A stretch of DNA of 64,000 bases from an uncultured Rhodospirillaceae bacterium (lineage in GTDB: Bacteria > Pseudomonadota > Alphaproteobacteria > Azospirillales > Azospirillaceae): positions 173,157-237,156 of the forward strand of contig CALBDS010000044.1 in assembly GCA_937927415.1 (NCBI GenBank), in the 5' to 3' direction. Below are positions 26,237-35,100 of this stretch, in pieces. The translations under genes were made by a program, and so were the position numbers. The notes under the pieces were generated by a model. It was not told the DNA's origin, did no database searches, and saw nothing but the letters and a program-made list of their open reading frames with translations. Position 1 is the first letter of the stretch. Each line of letters begins with the position of its first letter.

Positions 26237-26317
26237 ATGAAGACCTGGCGCAAGCCCAAGACCACCGAAATCGCCGTGGGCACCGAAATCAACGCCTACG
26301 CCTGCGCCGCTCTCTGA
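26237..26317 (+). CDS. pqqA: PQQ precursor peptide PqqA
   Basis: This 26-residue peptide starts MKTWRKPKTTEIAVGTEINA and ends YACAAL. The conserved Glu17 and Tyr21 (E-x3-Y) are the two residues cross-linked by PqqE and excised to become pyrroloquinoline quinone. AGGGAG precedes the ATG. It is the first gene of pqqABCDE and is separated from pqqB by a strong hairpin. Confidence 0.95.
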   Translation: MKTWRKPKTTEIAVGTEINAYACAAL

Positions 26318-26333
26318 GCGGTGCTGTCGGCGG

Positions 26334-26387
26334 CGGGCGCCGCGTTTCCCCATGTGCCTCCCCGTACCCCAAGGAGCGCGGCGCCCG
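26334..26387 (+). terminator. Intercistronic hairpin between pqqA and pqqB
   Basis: CGGGCGCCGCG (26334-26344) pairs perfectly with CGCGGCGCCCG (26377-26387). With no T-run it is probably an attenuator or mRNA stabiliser, which would make pqqA transcript more abundant than pqqBCDE, as seen in other pqq operons. Confidence 0.65.
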
Positions 26388-26422
26388 TTCGTTCAGAGGA
26401 TGCTTCCCCCCAAGGGGTGCCC

Positions 26423-27361
26423 ATGAAAATCCTGGTCCTGGGATCCGCCGCCGGCGGCGGCTTTCCCCAATGGAATTGCGCGTGCGACGGCTGCCGCCGG
26501 GCGCGCTCCGGCGACCCCGCCGCCCGCCCCCGCACGCAATCGTCCATCGCCGTCAGCGCCGACGGTGACCGCTGGGTGCTGTTGAACGCATCGCCCGATC
26601 TGGGCGCCCAGCTTCTGGCCTCTCCCCCGCTGCATCCCCCCGCCGGGCAACGCCGCGGCAACCCGCTGGCGGCGGCGGTGCTGACCAACGCCGACATCGA
26701 CCATGTGGCCGGGCTGCTGACCCTGCGCGAAAGCCATCCCTTCGCCATTCACGCCACAGCGCGGGTGCTGGGGGTGCTGGACGGCAACAGCGTGTTCAAC
26801 GTGCTGAACCGCGATCTGGTGCCGCGCCGCTCCATCGGGCTGGGCACGCCCTTCACCCCCGCCGACGCCGCCGGCACCCCGCTGGGGCTGGAGATCGAAG
26901 CCTTCGCCGTTCCGGGCAAGGTGGCGCTCTACCTGGAAAACACCGCCGCCGGGCCGAATTTCGGGTCGGTGGCCGAAGACACGGTGGCGCTGCACGTCCG
27001 CTCCATGGTGGATGGATCGTCGTTCTTCTACATCCCCGGCTGTGCCGCCCTGCCCGGCTGGCTGGCCGACCGGCTGAGGGGAGCGGGGCTGGTGCTGTTC
27101 GACGGCACCACCTGGACCGACGACGAGATGATCCGCACCGGCACCGGCACCAAGACGGCGGCGCGCATGGGCCATATGGCGATGTCGGGGCCGGAGGGCA
27201 GCATCGCCGCCTTCGACGGGCTGGGGGTGGGGCGCAAGGTCTTCATTCACATTAACAACACCAACCCCGTCCTGCTGGAGGATTCGCCCGAATGCCGGGC
27301 GGCGGAGGCGGCGGGGTGGCAGATCGCCCATGACGGGCTGGAAATTTCGGGCTGGAGCTGA
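26423..27361 (+). CDS. pqqB: PQQ biosynthesis protein PqqB
   Basis: This 312-residue metallo-beta-lactamase-fold protein has the PqqB start ILVLGSAAGGGFPQWNCACD, the segment LTNADIDHVAGLLTLRE and HINNTNPVLLEDSPE near the end. It is required for PQQ formation and is thought to act as a hydroxylase on the tyrosine-derived part of the precursor. ATG 26423 follows AAGGGG. Confidence 0.95.
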   Translation: MKILVLGSAAGGGFPQWNCACDGCRRARSGDPAARPRTQSSIAVSADGDRWVLLNASPDLGAQLLASPPLHPPAGQRRGNPLAAAVLTNADIDHVAGLLTLRESHPFAIHATARVLGVLDGNSVFNVLNRDLVPRRSIGLGTPFTPADAAGTPLGLEIEAFAVPGKVALYLENTAAGPNFGSVAEDTVALHVRSMVDGSSFFYIPGCAALPGWLADRLRGAGLVLFDGTTWTDDEMIRTGTGTKTAARMGHMAMSGPEGSIAAFDGLGVGRKVFIHINNTNPVLLEDSPECRAAEAAGWQIAHDGLEISGWS

Positions 27362-27365
27362 CCCT

Positions 27366-28142
27366 ATGACCGAGCTGTTGTCCCCCGCCGCGTTCGAGGC
27401 GGAGTTGCGCGCCATTGGCGAACGGCAATACCACGACCTCCACCCCTTCCATCAGCTTCTTCACGGCGGCAAGCTGGCCAAGGGGCAGATTCAGGCGTGG
27501 GCGCTGAACCGCTTCTATTATCAGGTGTCGATCCCGCGCAAGGATCTGTCAATCATGGCGCGCATGGATGATCCGGCGCTGCGCCGCGTGTGGATGCAGC
27601 GGGTGCTGGACCATGACGGGCTGGGGGTTGACGGTCAGGTGGACGAAAGCAAGGTCGGCGGCATCGAACGCTGGCTGCGGCTGACCGACGGGCTGGGGCT
27701 GGACCGCGATTACGTGATCTCGCTGGAGGGGCTTCTGCCCGCCACCCGCTACGCGGTGGACGCCTATGTCCATTTCGTGCGCGACCATTCGCTGCTGGAA
27801 GCGGTGGCGTCGTCGCTGACCGAGCTGTTCGCCCCGACCATCCACCGCGAGCGCATCGCCGGGTTCGAGCAGAACTACAGCTTCGCCAACGACGCCACGC
27901 TGTCCTATTTCCGCAAGCGCCTGACCGAAGCGCCGCGGGATGTGGAATTCGGCCTGCAGTACGTGCTGGACAACGCCCGCACCCGCGAGCAGCAGATCCA
28001 GTGCCTGCGCGCGCTGCGGTTCAAGACGGAACTGTTGTGGGCGCAGTTGGATGCGCTGCATCATGCCTACGTCACCCCGGCGCTGATCCCGCCCGGCGCC
28101 TTCGTGCCGGCGGACATGGACGCGCCGCGCTACAGCCGTTAA
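27366..28142 (+). CDS. pqqC: Pyrroloquinoline-quinone synthase PqqC
   Basis: This 258-residue all-helical oxidase has the family segments YHDLHPFHQLLHGGKL, QIQAWALNRFYYQVSIPRKD and ASSLTELFAPTIHRERI. It carries out the final ring closure and eight-electron oxidation to PQQ without a cofactor. It starts four bases after pqqB. Confidence 0.95.
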   Translation: MTELLSPAAFEAELRAIGERQYHDLHPFHQLLHGGKLAKGQIQAWALNRFYYQVSIPRKDLSIMARMDDPALRRVWMQRVLDHDGLGVDGQVDESKVGGIERWLRLTDGLGLDRDYVISLEGLLPATRYAVDAYVHFVRDHSLLEAVASSLTELFAPTIHRERIAGFEQNYSFANDATLSYFRKRLTEAPRDVEFGLQYVLDNARTREQQIQCLRALRFKTELLWAQLDALHHAYVTPALIPPGAFVPADMDAPRYSR

Positions 28143-28151
28143 AGGGCACCC

Positions 28152-28445
28152 ATGACGGACTCCCCCACCATTTTCGAAGACAGCCGCGTGCGGCTGGCGC
28201 CCGGTGTGATGCTGCGCCACGACCGGGCGCGGGACGAATGGATGCTGCTGGCCCCGGAACGGGTGCTGGTGCTGGACGACACGGCGCTGGCCGTGGTCCG
28301 CGCCACCACCCCCCGCGACGCCGGCACGGTGGGGGAGGCCATCACCCGGCTGGCGGCGGAATACGACGCCCCGCGCGCCGACATCGCCGCCGACGTGCTG
28401 GAGATGCTGAACGACCTGCTGGCCAAGGGGTATGTGGTGCCATGA
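28152..28445 (+). CDS. pqqD: PQQ peptide chaperone PqqD
   Basis: This 97-residue RiPP recognition element protein has RLAPGVMLRHDRARDEWMLL and DIAADVLEMLNDLLAKGYV. It presents PqqA to the radical SAM enzyme PqqE. AAAGGG precedes its ATG, and its stop overlaps the pqqE start (ATGA). Confidence 0.93.
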   Translation: MTDSPTIFEDSRVRLAPGVMLRHDRARDEWMLLAPERVLVLDDTALAVVRATTPRDAGTVGEAITRLAAEYDAPRADIAADVLEMLNDLLAKGYVVP

Positions 28446-29563
28446 CCTGCCTGCTTCCCCGTGCAACCCACGCCGACACGCTGGCCCCGCCCTTCGCGGT
28501 GCTGGCGGAACTGACCCACCGCTGCCCCCTGCGCTGCCCCTATTGCTCCAACCCCCTGGCCCTCGACCCCGCCAGCCGGGAGATGGACACGGCATCCTGG
28601 AAACGGGTGCTGGATCAGGCGGCCGACGCCGGGATGCTGCAGGTGCATTTCTCCGGCGGCGAACCCTGCGTCCGCAAGGATCTGGAAGAGCTGGTGGCCC
28701 ACGCCACCGATGTGGGCCTTTACACCAACCTCATCACCTCGGCCGTGCTGATGGACGAGGATCGCCTGATCCGCCTGCGCGATGCCGGTCTGCAGCATGT
28801 GCAGATCAGCCTGCAGGACACCGAGGCGGAGGGGGCCGACCGTATCGGCGGCTTCAAGGGCGGCCATGCCCGCAAGCTCGCCGTGGCGGAGATGGTGACC
28901 CGGGCCGGGCTGGCGCTGACCATCAACGCCGTGCTGCACCGGCACAACATCGGCCGGGTGGACGCGTTCATCGACCTCGCCCTGGACCTGAATGCCGGAC
29001 GGATCGAGATCGCCAACGTGCAGTATTACGGCTGGGGGCTGGTCAACCGCGCCGCCCTGCTGCCGTCGCACGAGCAGTTGATCGCCATGGACACGGCGGT
29101 GCGCGCCCGTCTGCCGGACCTCAAGGGCCGGATCGTGGTGGATTACGTGGTGCCCGACTATTACGCCCGCCGTCCCAAGGCGTGCATGGGCGGCTGGGCG
29201 CGGCGGTTCATGAACGTGACGCCCTCGGGCCGGGTGCTGCCGTGCCACGCAGCGGAAACCATTCCCGGCATGGATTTCGAGACGGTGCACGAGCGCACCC
29301 TGTCGGAGATCTGGCGCGACGGCCCTGCCTTTGTCCGCTACCGCGGCACCCACTGGATGCCCAAGCCCTGCCGCGACTGCGACCAGAACGAGGTGGATTG
29401 GGGCGGCTGCCGCTGTCAGGCGCTGGCGCTGGCCGGTGATGCCGACGCCGCCGATCCGGTGTGCGAGAAATCCAGCGCCCATGCGGCGGTCGCGGCCCTG
29501 CGCGATGCCGATGCCGCGGCCCTGGACACGCCGTTCCGCTACCGCGGCAGCCCGGCGGAATAA
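28442..29563 (+). CDS. pqqE: PqqA peptide cyclase PqqE (radical SAM/SPASM)
   Basis: This 373-residue radical SAM protein has the [4Fe-4S] motif at Cys28, Cys32 and Cys35 (CPLRCPYC), then HFSGGEPCVRKDL. A SPASM domain follows, with CHAAETIP and the CRDCDQNEVDWGGCRC cluster near the end. It forms the carbon-carbon bond between the Glu and Tyr of PqqA. It is the last pqq gene here; no quinoprotein dehydrogenase is present in the window. Confidence 0.95.
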   Translation: MTCLLPRATHADTLAPPFAVLAELTHRCPLRCPYCSNPLALDPASREMDTASWKRVLDQAADAGMLQVHFSGGEPCVRKDLEELVAHATDVGLYTNLITSAVLMDEDRLIRLRDAGLQHVQISLQDTEAEGADRIGGFKGGHARKLAVAEMVTRAGLALTINAVLHRHNIGRVDAFIDLALDLNAGRIEIANVQYYGWGLVNRAALLPSHEQLIAMDTAVRARLPDLKGRIVVDYVVPDYYARRPKACMGGWARRFMNVTPSGRVLPCHAAETIPGMDFETVHERTLSEIWRDGPAFVRYRGTHWMPKPCRDCDQNEVDWGGCRCQALALAGDADAADPVCEKSSAHAAVAALRDADAAALDTPFRYRGSPAE

Positions 29564-29638
29564 CGCCGCACCGCGGGAACGCCGTCCGCCCGGTGCCGGT
29601 TGATGGGTCAGGATCCATCACGGCATCGGAGGCCCGCC

Positions 29639-30055
29639 ATGCACACCCACGCCATGATCGCCACCCACCCGCAGGTGCGGGGGAATCCCGACGAGGCGCT
29701 GATCCGCTGCATCGAGGAATGCGCCGATTGCGCCCAAAGCTGCATCGCCTGCGCCGACGCCTGTCTGGGCGAAGGGATGGTGGCCGACCTGACCCAATGC
29801 ATCCGGCTCAACCTGGACTGCGCCGATGTGTGCGCCGCCACGGGTGCGGTGCTGTCCCGTCGCACCGGCTCGAACGAGGCCGTCGTCCGCACCCTGCTGG
29901 AAGCCTGCGCCACCGCCTGCGAACGCTGCGGTGCCGAATGCAGCCTGCACGCCGTCGAACACGAACATTGCCGGGTGTGCGCCCAGGAATGCGCGCATTG
30001 CTTGTCGGCCTGTCGCACGGTGCTGATGGGGTTCGGCGGGGCGGCGGTCAACTGA
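29639..30055 (+). CDS. Four-helix-bundle copper-binding protein (Csp-like)
   Basis: This 138-residue protein has 18 cysteines in repeated CxxxC and CxxC pairs along helices (IEECADCAQSCIACADACL, EACATACERCGAEC, CRVCAQECAHCLSAC). That is the pattern of the DUF326/Csp copper storage family. There is no signal peptide, so it should store Cu(I) in the cytosol like Csp3. GGAGG precedes ATG 29639. It lies between pqqE and chrA on the same strand but is spaced from both. Confidence 0.85.
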   Translation: MHTHAMIATHPQVRGNPDEALIRCIEECADCAQSCIACADACLGEGMVADLTQCIRLNLDCADVCAATGAVLSRRTGSNEAVVRTLLEACATACERCGAECSLHAVEHEHCRVCAQECAHCLSACRTVLMGFGGAAVN

Positions 30056-30120
30056 CCCCAAATCGGCAAACCCGGCACGGCCCGAACGATCCCGGCTTCC
30101 CAAAAATCATTTCCCGTGAT

Positions 30121-30159
30121 ACAGCGCGAATTCCGATTTAAATAACGAGAATTCGCTGT
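30121..30159. promoter_or_regulatory. Inverted repeat directly upstream of chrA
   Basis: ACAGCGCGAATTC and GAATTCGCTGT form arms around a 15-base AT-rich centre, ending three bases before the chrA start. An operator for a metal-responsive repressor or a structured 5' leader are both possible. No chrB regulator gene is nearby. Confidence 0.55.
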
Positions 30160-30161
30160 AA

Positions 30162-31529
30162 ATGACTAAATATAACCGCGTTCCCATGGGGGAATTCGTC
30201 CGCACCTGGGCGCGGGTGGCGGGATTGAGTTTTGGGGGGCCGGTGGGGCAGATCGCGGTCATGCACCGGATCCTGGTGGATGAAAAGCGTTGGGTGGGGG
30301 AAGCGCGGTTTCTCCACGCGCTCAACTGCTGCATGCTTCTGCCGGGACCGGAGGCGCAGCAGATGGCGACCTATATCGGCTGGCTGCTGCGCGGGCCGGT
30401 GGGGGGGCTGATCGCCGGGGGGCTGTTCGTTCTGCCCGGCTTCATCGCCATCATGGCGCTGAGCTGGATCTACGCCATTCATGGCGGTGCGGGGCCGGTG
30501 CAGGCGCTGTTCGTCGGGTTGAAGGCGGCGGTGCTGGCTGTGGTGCTGGATGCGGTGATCCGCATCGGGCGGCGGGCGCTGACGGGGTGGTGGAAGCGCG
30601 GGCTGGCCGCCGGGGCCTTTGCCGGGCTGTTCATTTATGACCTGCCTTTTCCCCTGATCGTGGCGGCGGCGGGGCTGGTCGGGCTGGGGCTGGCCTGGGC
30701 CGGGGTGCGGGGCATCGGCAACGGCATGGGGCATGGAGGCGACGGGGCGGCGGCCGGGCTGGCCGATGCCGACAGCCTGATCGGGGCGGAAACCCCGGCC
30801 CACGCGCGCCCGTCGCACGCCTGGACCCGGCGGGTGCTGCTGGTGGGGGTGCCGCTGTGGCTGGGGCCGGTGGCCGCACTGGTGCTGGCGCTGGGGCCGC
30901 AGAACGTGTTCGCCGCGGTGGCGGTGTTCTTTTCCAAGATGGCGGTGGTGACCTTCGGCGGTGCTTATGCCGTGCTGGCCTATGTGGCGCAGCAGGCGGT
31001 GGAGCATTACGGCTGGCTCCAGCCGGGCGAGATGCTGGACGGGCTGGGCATGGCGGAAACCACGCCGGGGCCGCTCATCATGGTGTTGCAGTTCGTGGGC
31101 TTCATGGCCGGATTCCGCGAACCGGGCGGGCTGTCGCCCCTGTGGGCCGGGACCCTGGCCGGCTGTCTGGCAACATGGGTCACCTTCGTTCCCTGCTTCC
31201 TGTGGATCTTCCTGGGTGGCCCCTACGCCGAGGCGCTGCGCCACAGCCGGGCGCTGTCGGGGGCGCTGTCGGCCATCACCGCCGCGGTGGTGGGGGTGGT
31301 GCTGAATCTGGCGCTCTGGTTCGCGCTCCACACCCTGTTTGCCCGCCTGACCCCGGTGCCGGTGGTCGGTGGGCGGGTGGATGTGCCGGACCTTGCCAGC
31401 GTCAACGGCCCGGCGGCGGTGCTGACCGTGGTGGCGCTGGTGCTGACCTTCGGCGTCCGGCTGGGCACCGTGCCGGTGCTGGCGGTGTGTGCGGGGTTGG
31501 GGATGGGGTGGTACGGGGTAATGGGCTAG
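30162..31529 (+). CDS. chrA: Chromate transporter ChrA
   Basis: This 455-residue bidomain CHR transporter has two related halves. The first has AGLSFGGPVGQIAVMHRILV and LLPGPEAQQMATYIGW. The second has VVTFGGAYAVLAYVAQQAVE and AETTPGPLIMVLQFVGFMAG. It would export chromate across the inner membrane. Its TAG stop lies inside the CTAG site where an IS5-type element had inserted, so its extreme C-terminus borders a mobile remnant. No clear Shine-Dalgarno sequence precedes ATG 30162; a second ATG eight codons in is an alternative. Confidence 0.9.
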   Translation: MTKYNRVPMGEFVRTWARVAGLSFGGPVGQIAVMHRILVDEKRWVGEARFLHALNCCMLLPGPEAQQMATYIGWLLRGPVGGLIAGGLFVLPGFIAIMALSWIYAIHGGAGPVQALFVGLKAAVLAVVLDAVIRIGRRALTGWWKRGLAAGAFAGLFIYDLPFPLIVAAAGLVGLGLAWAGVRGIGNGMGHGGDGAAAGLADADSLIGAETPAHARPSHAWTRRVLLVGVPLWLGPVAALVLALGPQNVFAAVAVFFSKMAVVTFGGAYAVLAYVAQQAVEHYGWLQPGEMLDGLGMAETTPGPLIMVLQFVGFMAGFREPGGLSPLWAGTLAGCLATWVTFVPCFLWIFLGGPYAEALRHSRALSGALSAITAAVVGVVLNLALWFALHTLFARLTPVPVVGGRVDVPDLASVNGPAAVLTVVALVLTFGVRLGTVPVLAVCAGLGMGWYGVMG

Positions 31530-31624
31530 GTTCTGTGGATATTTAGCGCAGCCAGAAACTACCTCGCCGTCGTCACCTTGGCCGCTATCATCCTCTGGTT
31601 GCGCTAAATATCCACAGAACCTAG
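31526..31624. mobile_element. IS5-family (IS427-like) remnant with both ends
   Basis: A 91-bp body at 31530-31620 starts GTTCTGTGGATATTTAGCGC and ends in its inverse, with CTAG on both sides as target duplication. The ends match over about 28 bases with one mismatch. Before the right end, a frame reads AARNYLAVVTLAAIILWLR and stops, which is the C-terminus typical of IS5-family transposases. The rest of the transposase is deleted. The flanks extend the symmetry (TGGGCTAG...CTAGCCCA), so the transcript can fold into a very long hairpin just after chrA. Confidence 0.8.
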
Positions 31625-31652
31625 CCCAACAGCCTGAATTGGGGAGGACGTC

Positions 31653-31844
31653 GGGTCGAAAGATTGCCGCTCTCTCTATCTGGCGGCACTTTCCGCCGCC
31701 ACCAACACAAAGGGCATTATCGCAGATTTCGTACAATAGCCTGATCCATCCAAGCTCGCCTTGACCGCCTGCGCGCGCAAGCTGGTCGTCCGCCTCAACG
31801 CCATGCTGGCCAAAGGCGCAACTTGGGAGGCCAGCTCAGCCTGA
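31653..31844 (+). pseudogene. IS110-family transposase C-terminal fragment
   Basis: Read in one frame, this stretch gives LAALSAATNTKGIIADFVQ, a TAG stop, then PDPSKLALTACARKLVVRLN and AMLAKGATWE before a final stop. The segment LALTACARKLxxxLNAMLxxG is the usual end of IS110-type transposases. The internal stop and missing N-terminal domains show that it is dead. Confidence 0.7.
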
Positions 31845-31891
31845 GAACGCCGACGCTCGGCGCTCGTCGCCGACCGAATGCCAAACCAAAC

Positions 31892-31980
31892 GAACCGGGA
31901 GCACGGACGGGTCAAGGCCGTCGCCGCCCAAGGGGCGGGCGCGCGCCAGCGCGAGCCTTGACGCGGAGCACTCCCGGTTC
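31892..31980. repeat. Imperfect long inverted repeat
   Basis: GAACCGGGAGCACGG followed by GGTCAAGGC on the left is mirrored on the right by GCCTTGACGCGGAGC then ACTCCCGGTTC. The arms are about 30 bases with mismatches. It may be the end of a further mobile element. No gene was recognised between 31845 and 32189. Confidence 0.5.
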
Positions 31981-32070
31981 ATGAACTTTCTTCGTCGAAC
32001 ACGGTTGCTCCCCCCGTGGGACATGACCGCAGCGAAAGCGTGACGCCGTTTAAATAGGCGAAAACCTGTT

Positions 32071-32101
32071 GCTCAAGGTGATCCACAGCGTCACCTTGAG
32101 C
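32071..32101. promoter_or_regulatory. Perfect inverted repeat before the SIR2 gene
   Basis: GCTCAAGGTGA and TCACCTTGAGC are perfect 11-base arms around a nine-base loop, ending 88 bases before the chosen SIR2 start. It could be an operator or a hairpin that blocks read-through into the toxic gene. Confidence 0.6.
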
Positions 32102-32189
32102 GATGGCGTCGAGATCACTGACACCGCATCAGACGACGATGCCTGACCGCTCCGTCACCCAATGTCCCGCCTCGCCCCCAGCAAAAACC

Positions 32190-35100
32190 ATGCGCTTCCT
32201 TGAGAACGGCCCTTCGATACCAAACGACCTTCTCACCGCCCGCGACGAGGGGCGGGTCGTTTTCTTCTGTGGGGCCGGCGTGTCTCGGGCGAAGGCCGGG
32301 CTTCCGGATTTCATCGGGCTGACCACGACGGTTCTCGATCAGTTGGGCGCAGCCGCGGGCAGCGAAGCACGGCGCCTTTTCTCCAGTATGAGAGACGGGG
32401 CGCCGATCTCTGCCGACCACATCTTCGGGCTGCTGGAGCAGGATTTCCCCTTTGATGTGGTACGGGCGAAGGTCTCTGAAGCACTCCGTCCTGCCCGGCG
32501 TGTGGACACGTCGGCCCATCGGACCCTTCTGGACTTAGCCCGTTGTCCCGACGGCGCCGTTCGCCTCGTCACCACCAACTTCGACCGCCTGTTCCTTCGG
32601 GTGGCGGAACGGACGGTCAAATACTGGACACCGCCCCTCCTGCCGGACCTGCGCCGTCGGGCGACGTTCGAGGGCATCGTGCATCTGCACGGGATCACCA
32701 ACAAGGATTACACCGGGATCGAGGGGGAGGAGTTCGTGGTCTCCTCCGCTGATTTCGGACATGCCTATCTGTCAGAAGGCTGGGCGGCGAACTTCATGCG
32801 CCAGCTTCTGCAACGGTTCCAGATCGTGTTCGTCGGCTACAGCGCCGACGACCCGCCCATCCGATACCTTCTGGAAGCCCTCGGCCGCACCGCCACCAGC
32901 ACGGCCGGTCTCTACGCCTTCCAGGACGGCCTACCGGACGAGGCGCAGGCGCGGTGGCGGTCCAAGGGCGTCGACGCCATCGCGTATGACGGCGCCGACA
33001 GACACGCCGCGCTCTGGTCCACCCTGGACGCCTGGGCGGCGCGGGCGCGCGATCCGCAGGCTTGGACGGGGTCGGTCATCGCCATGGCCCGCCGCGGCCC
33101 CGCCGATCTGGCGCCCCATGAGCGTGGGCAGGTGGCCCACCTTGTCTCAACCGATTATGGCGCGAAGGTTCTGGCACAGGCGGACCCGCCGCCTCCGGCA
33201 GAATGGCTGTGCGTCTTCGACCCGGCGATCCGCTTCGGAAAGCCTGGAAACCTTGGACGGTACTTCGAGGTGGGGGAACACGTCGATCCCTTCGATCGCT
33301 ACGGCATTGACGACGATCCGGCTCCTGCGCGGGTCGCCCCGGACGATCACTTCACCAAACGGGAGGTTCCAAAGGGGGCCTGGAGCGCGCTCGCGACCCA
33401 AACCGGGAACTCCCCCGCCGGGCGGGCGGCGACGTTCGCCGGACCCGCCGCCAACGCGCCGGCGGCCTTGCCGCCGCGCCTGTGGTCTCTGGGGGTTTGG
33501 CTGTCGATGGTGTGCCACGAGCCGGCCGCGGTGTGGTGGGCGACGAAGCAGGGCGCGCTGCATCCCGATGTTCGCGACTGGATTCGGTGGGCGGTCGATC
33601 ACAAGGCCGAGCGGTTCGGCCCCGTCGTGAAGCGGGCGTGGCGTCACCTGCTGGCGTCTTGGGCGGAGGAGTACTCCTGGGGCCGGCGCGACTGGTACGA
33701 TCTGAAAAAGGAATTGGCCGCCGATGGATGGACTGTTTCAACGGCGGAACGCATCGCGACGACGCTCCAGCCGCGCCTGACGGTCGCCGGCCCATTCTGG
33801 AGCGGACCCATCCCGCCACGGGATCAGCCCGGCCTCGGGATGGATCAACTGTTCACCCTGCAGGTCGAATATCCGGAGTGGCAAACGGACGTTGACATTC
33901 CGGTGGCGCATCTCGCCTCGATGGTCCGGGCGGTCGGGCGGATGCTCGAACGCGCGACGGTTCTGGAAGCCGAGTCCGGAAAATCCGGGCTTCGGCTTGA
34001 GCGCCCCTTGACGCCAGACCCGGATGTCCGTTCCAACGACCCATCCTTCATCCTTGGACTGGACGGCCTTCTCGCGAAGTACATCAGCCTTTTCAATCAA
34101 CTAGTCGCGCATTCGGCGTCGGCGGCCCACACCGAGCGGACCTTCTGGCCGATGGACGATCACGTCTTCGCCCGGCTTCGGATGTGGGCCGCCGGCCGCA
34201 AGGACCTGACCACCCCGGCGGAGGCCGGGCGCCTGTTGACCGGCCTGTCGCCCTGTGCGTTTTGGGATGCGCATCACCAGCGCGATTTCCTCGTCGCCAT
34301 CGAGGCGCGATGGGCGGCCTTCCCGGCGCGAACACGATCGGCCTTGGCGGGAAGACTGGTGAAGGGGCCACCGCGGTGGCCGCGTGAAAACAGAACAGAG
34401 TTCCGTGAGCGGCGCGCCGCCTACGCTCTGGATCGCATCCATTGGCTGAAAGCAAAGGGGATCGACCTTCCGGCCCCTGCGGAAGCCATTGAGGATCTTC
34501 GACGAGCCGCCCCGAAATGGCACGAGGAGCACGCGGCGGGGGCCGCGGTGTCGATGGAGGGCCGCGGGGGCTTGGTCGTGACTGACCCATCCCCGACACC
34601 GCTCCTGAACGAGCCTCTGGCATCGCTGATCGACGCCGCCGACCGGCTTCGGAGACGTCACCCGAAGGACTTCTTGCGTGAGGAGGACCCTTTCCAGGGC
34701 TACGTCCAACTGAAGCCTGTCCGGGCGCTGGCGGCCCTGATGCTGCGAACGAAGACCGGCGAGTTCCCGACGACCAGTTGGAATGCTTACCTCAACAGCG
34801 AGGCGCGCAAGAACGACCGGTCACGCCTGACGGCCCTGATCGCCTGCCGCCTGACCGCCCTGCCCATGTCCGGTCTTGCGACGATTGCGCATCCGGTGAC
34901 GTCTTGGATGCGCGTCAGCGCCGAAACGCTGTTTCGCGATCACCCTGACGCCTTCCGCGCGCTCTGGGACGCCGTATTGCGCCTGCTTCGAGCGGAGCCG
35001 GACGTCGGCAAGTCGACGATCATCCATAGCAGCCGGGGCCGTGATTGGCTGGCAGAGGGCATCAACGCTCCGGCAGGCCGGCTTGCCGACGCGCTGTTCG

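Noticed and set aside
31676..31915. A 79-codon open frame on the minus strand between chrA and the SIR2 gene
   Set aside because: It is antisense to the IS110 fragment and shows no family resemblance or ribosome binding site.
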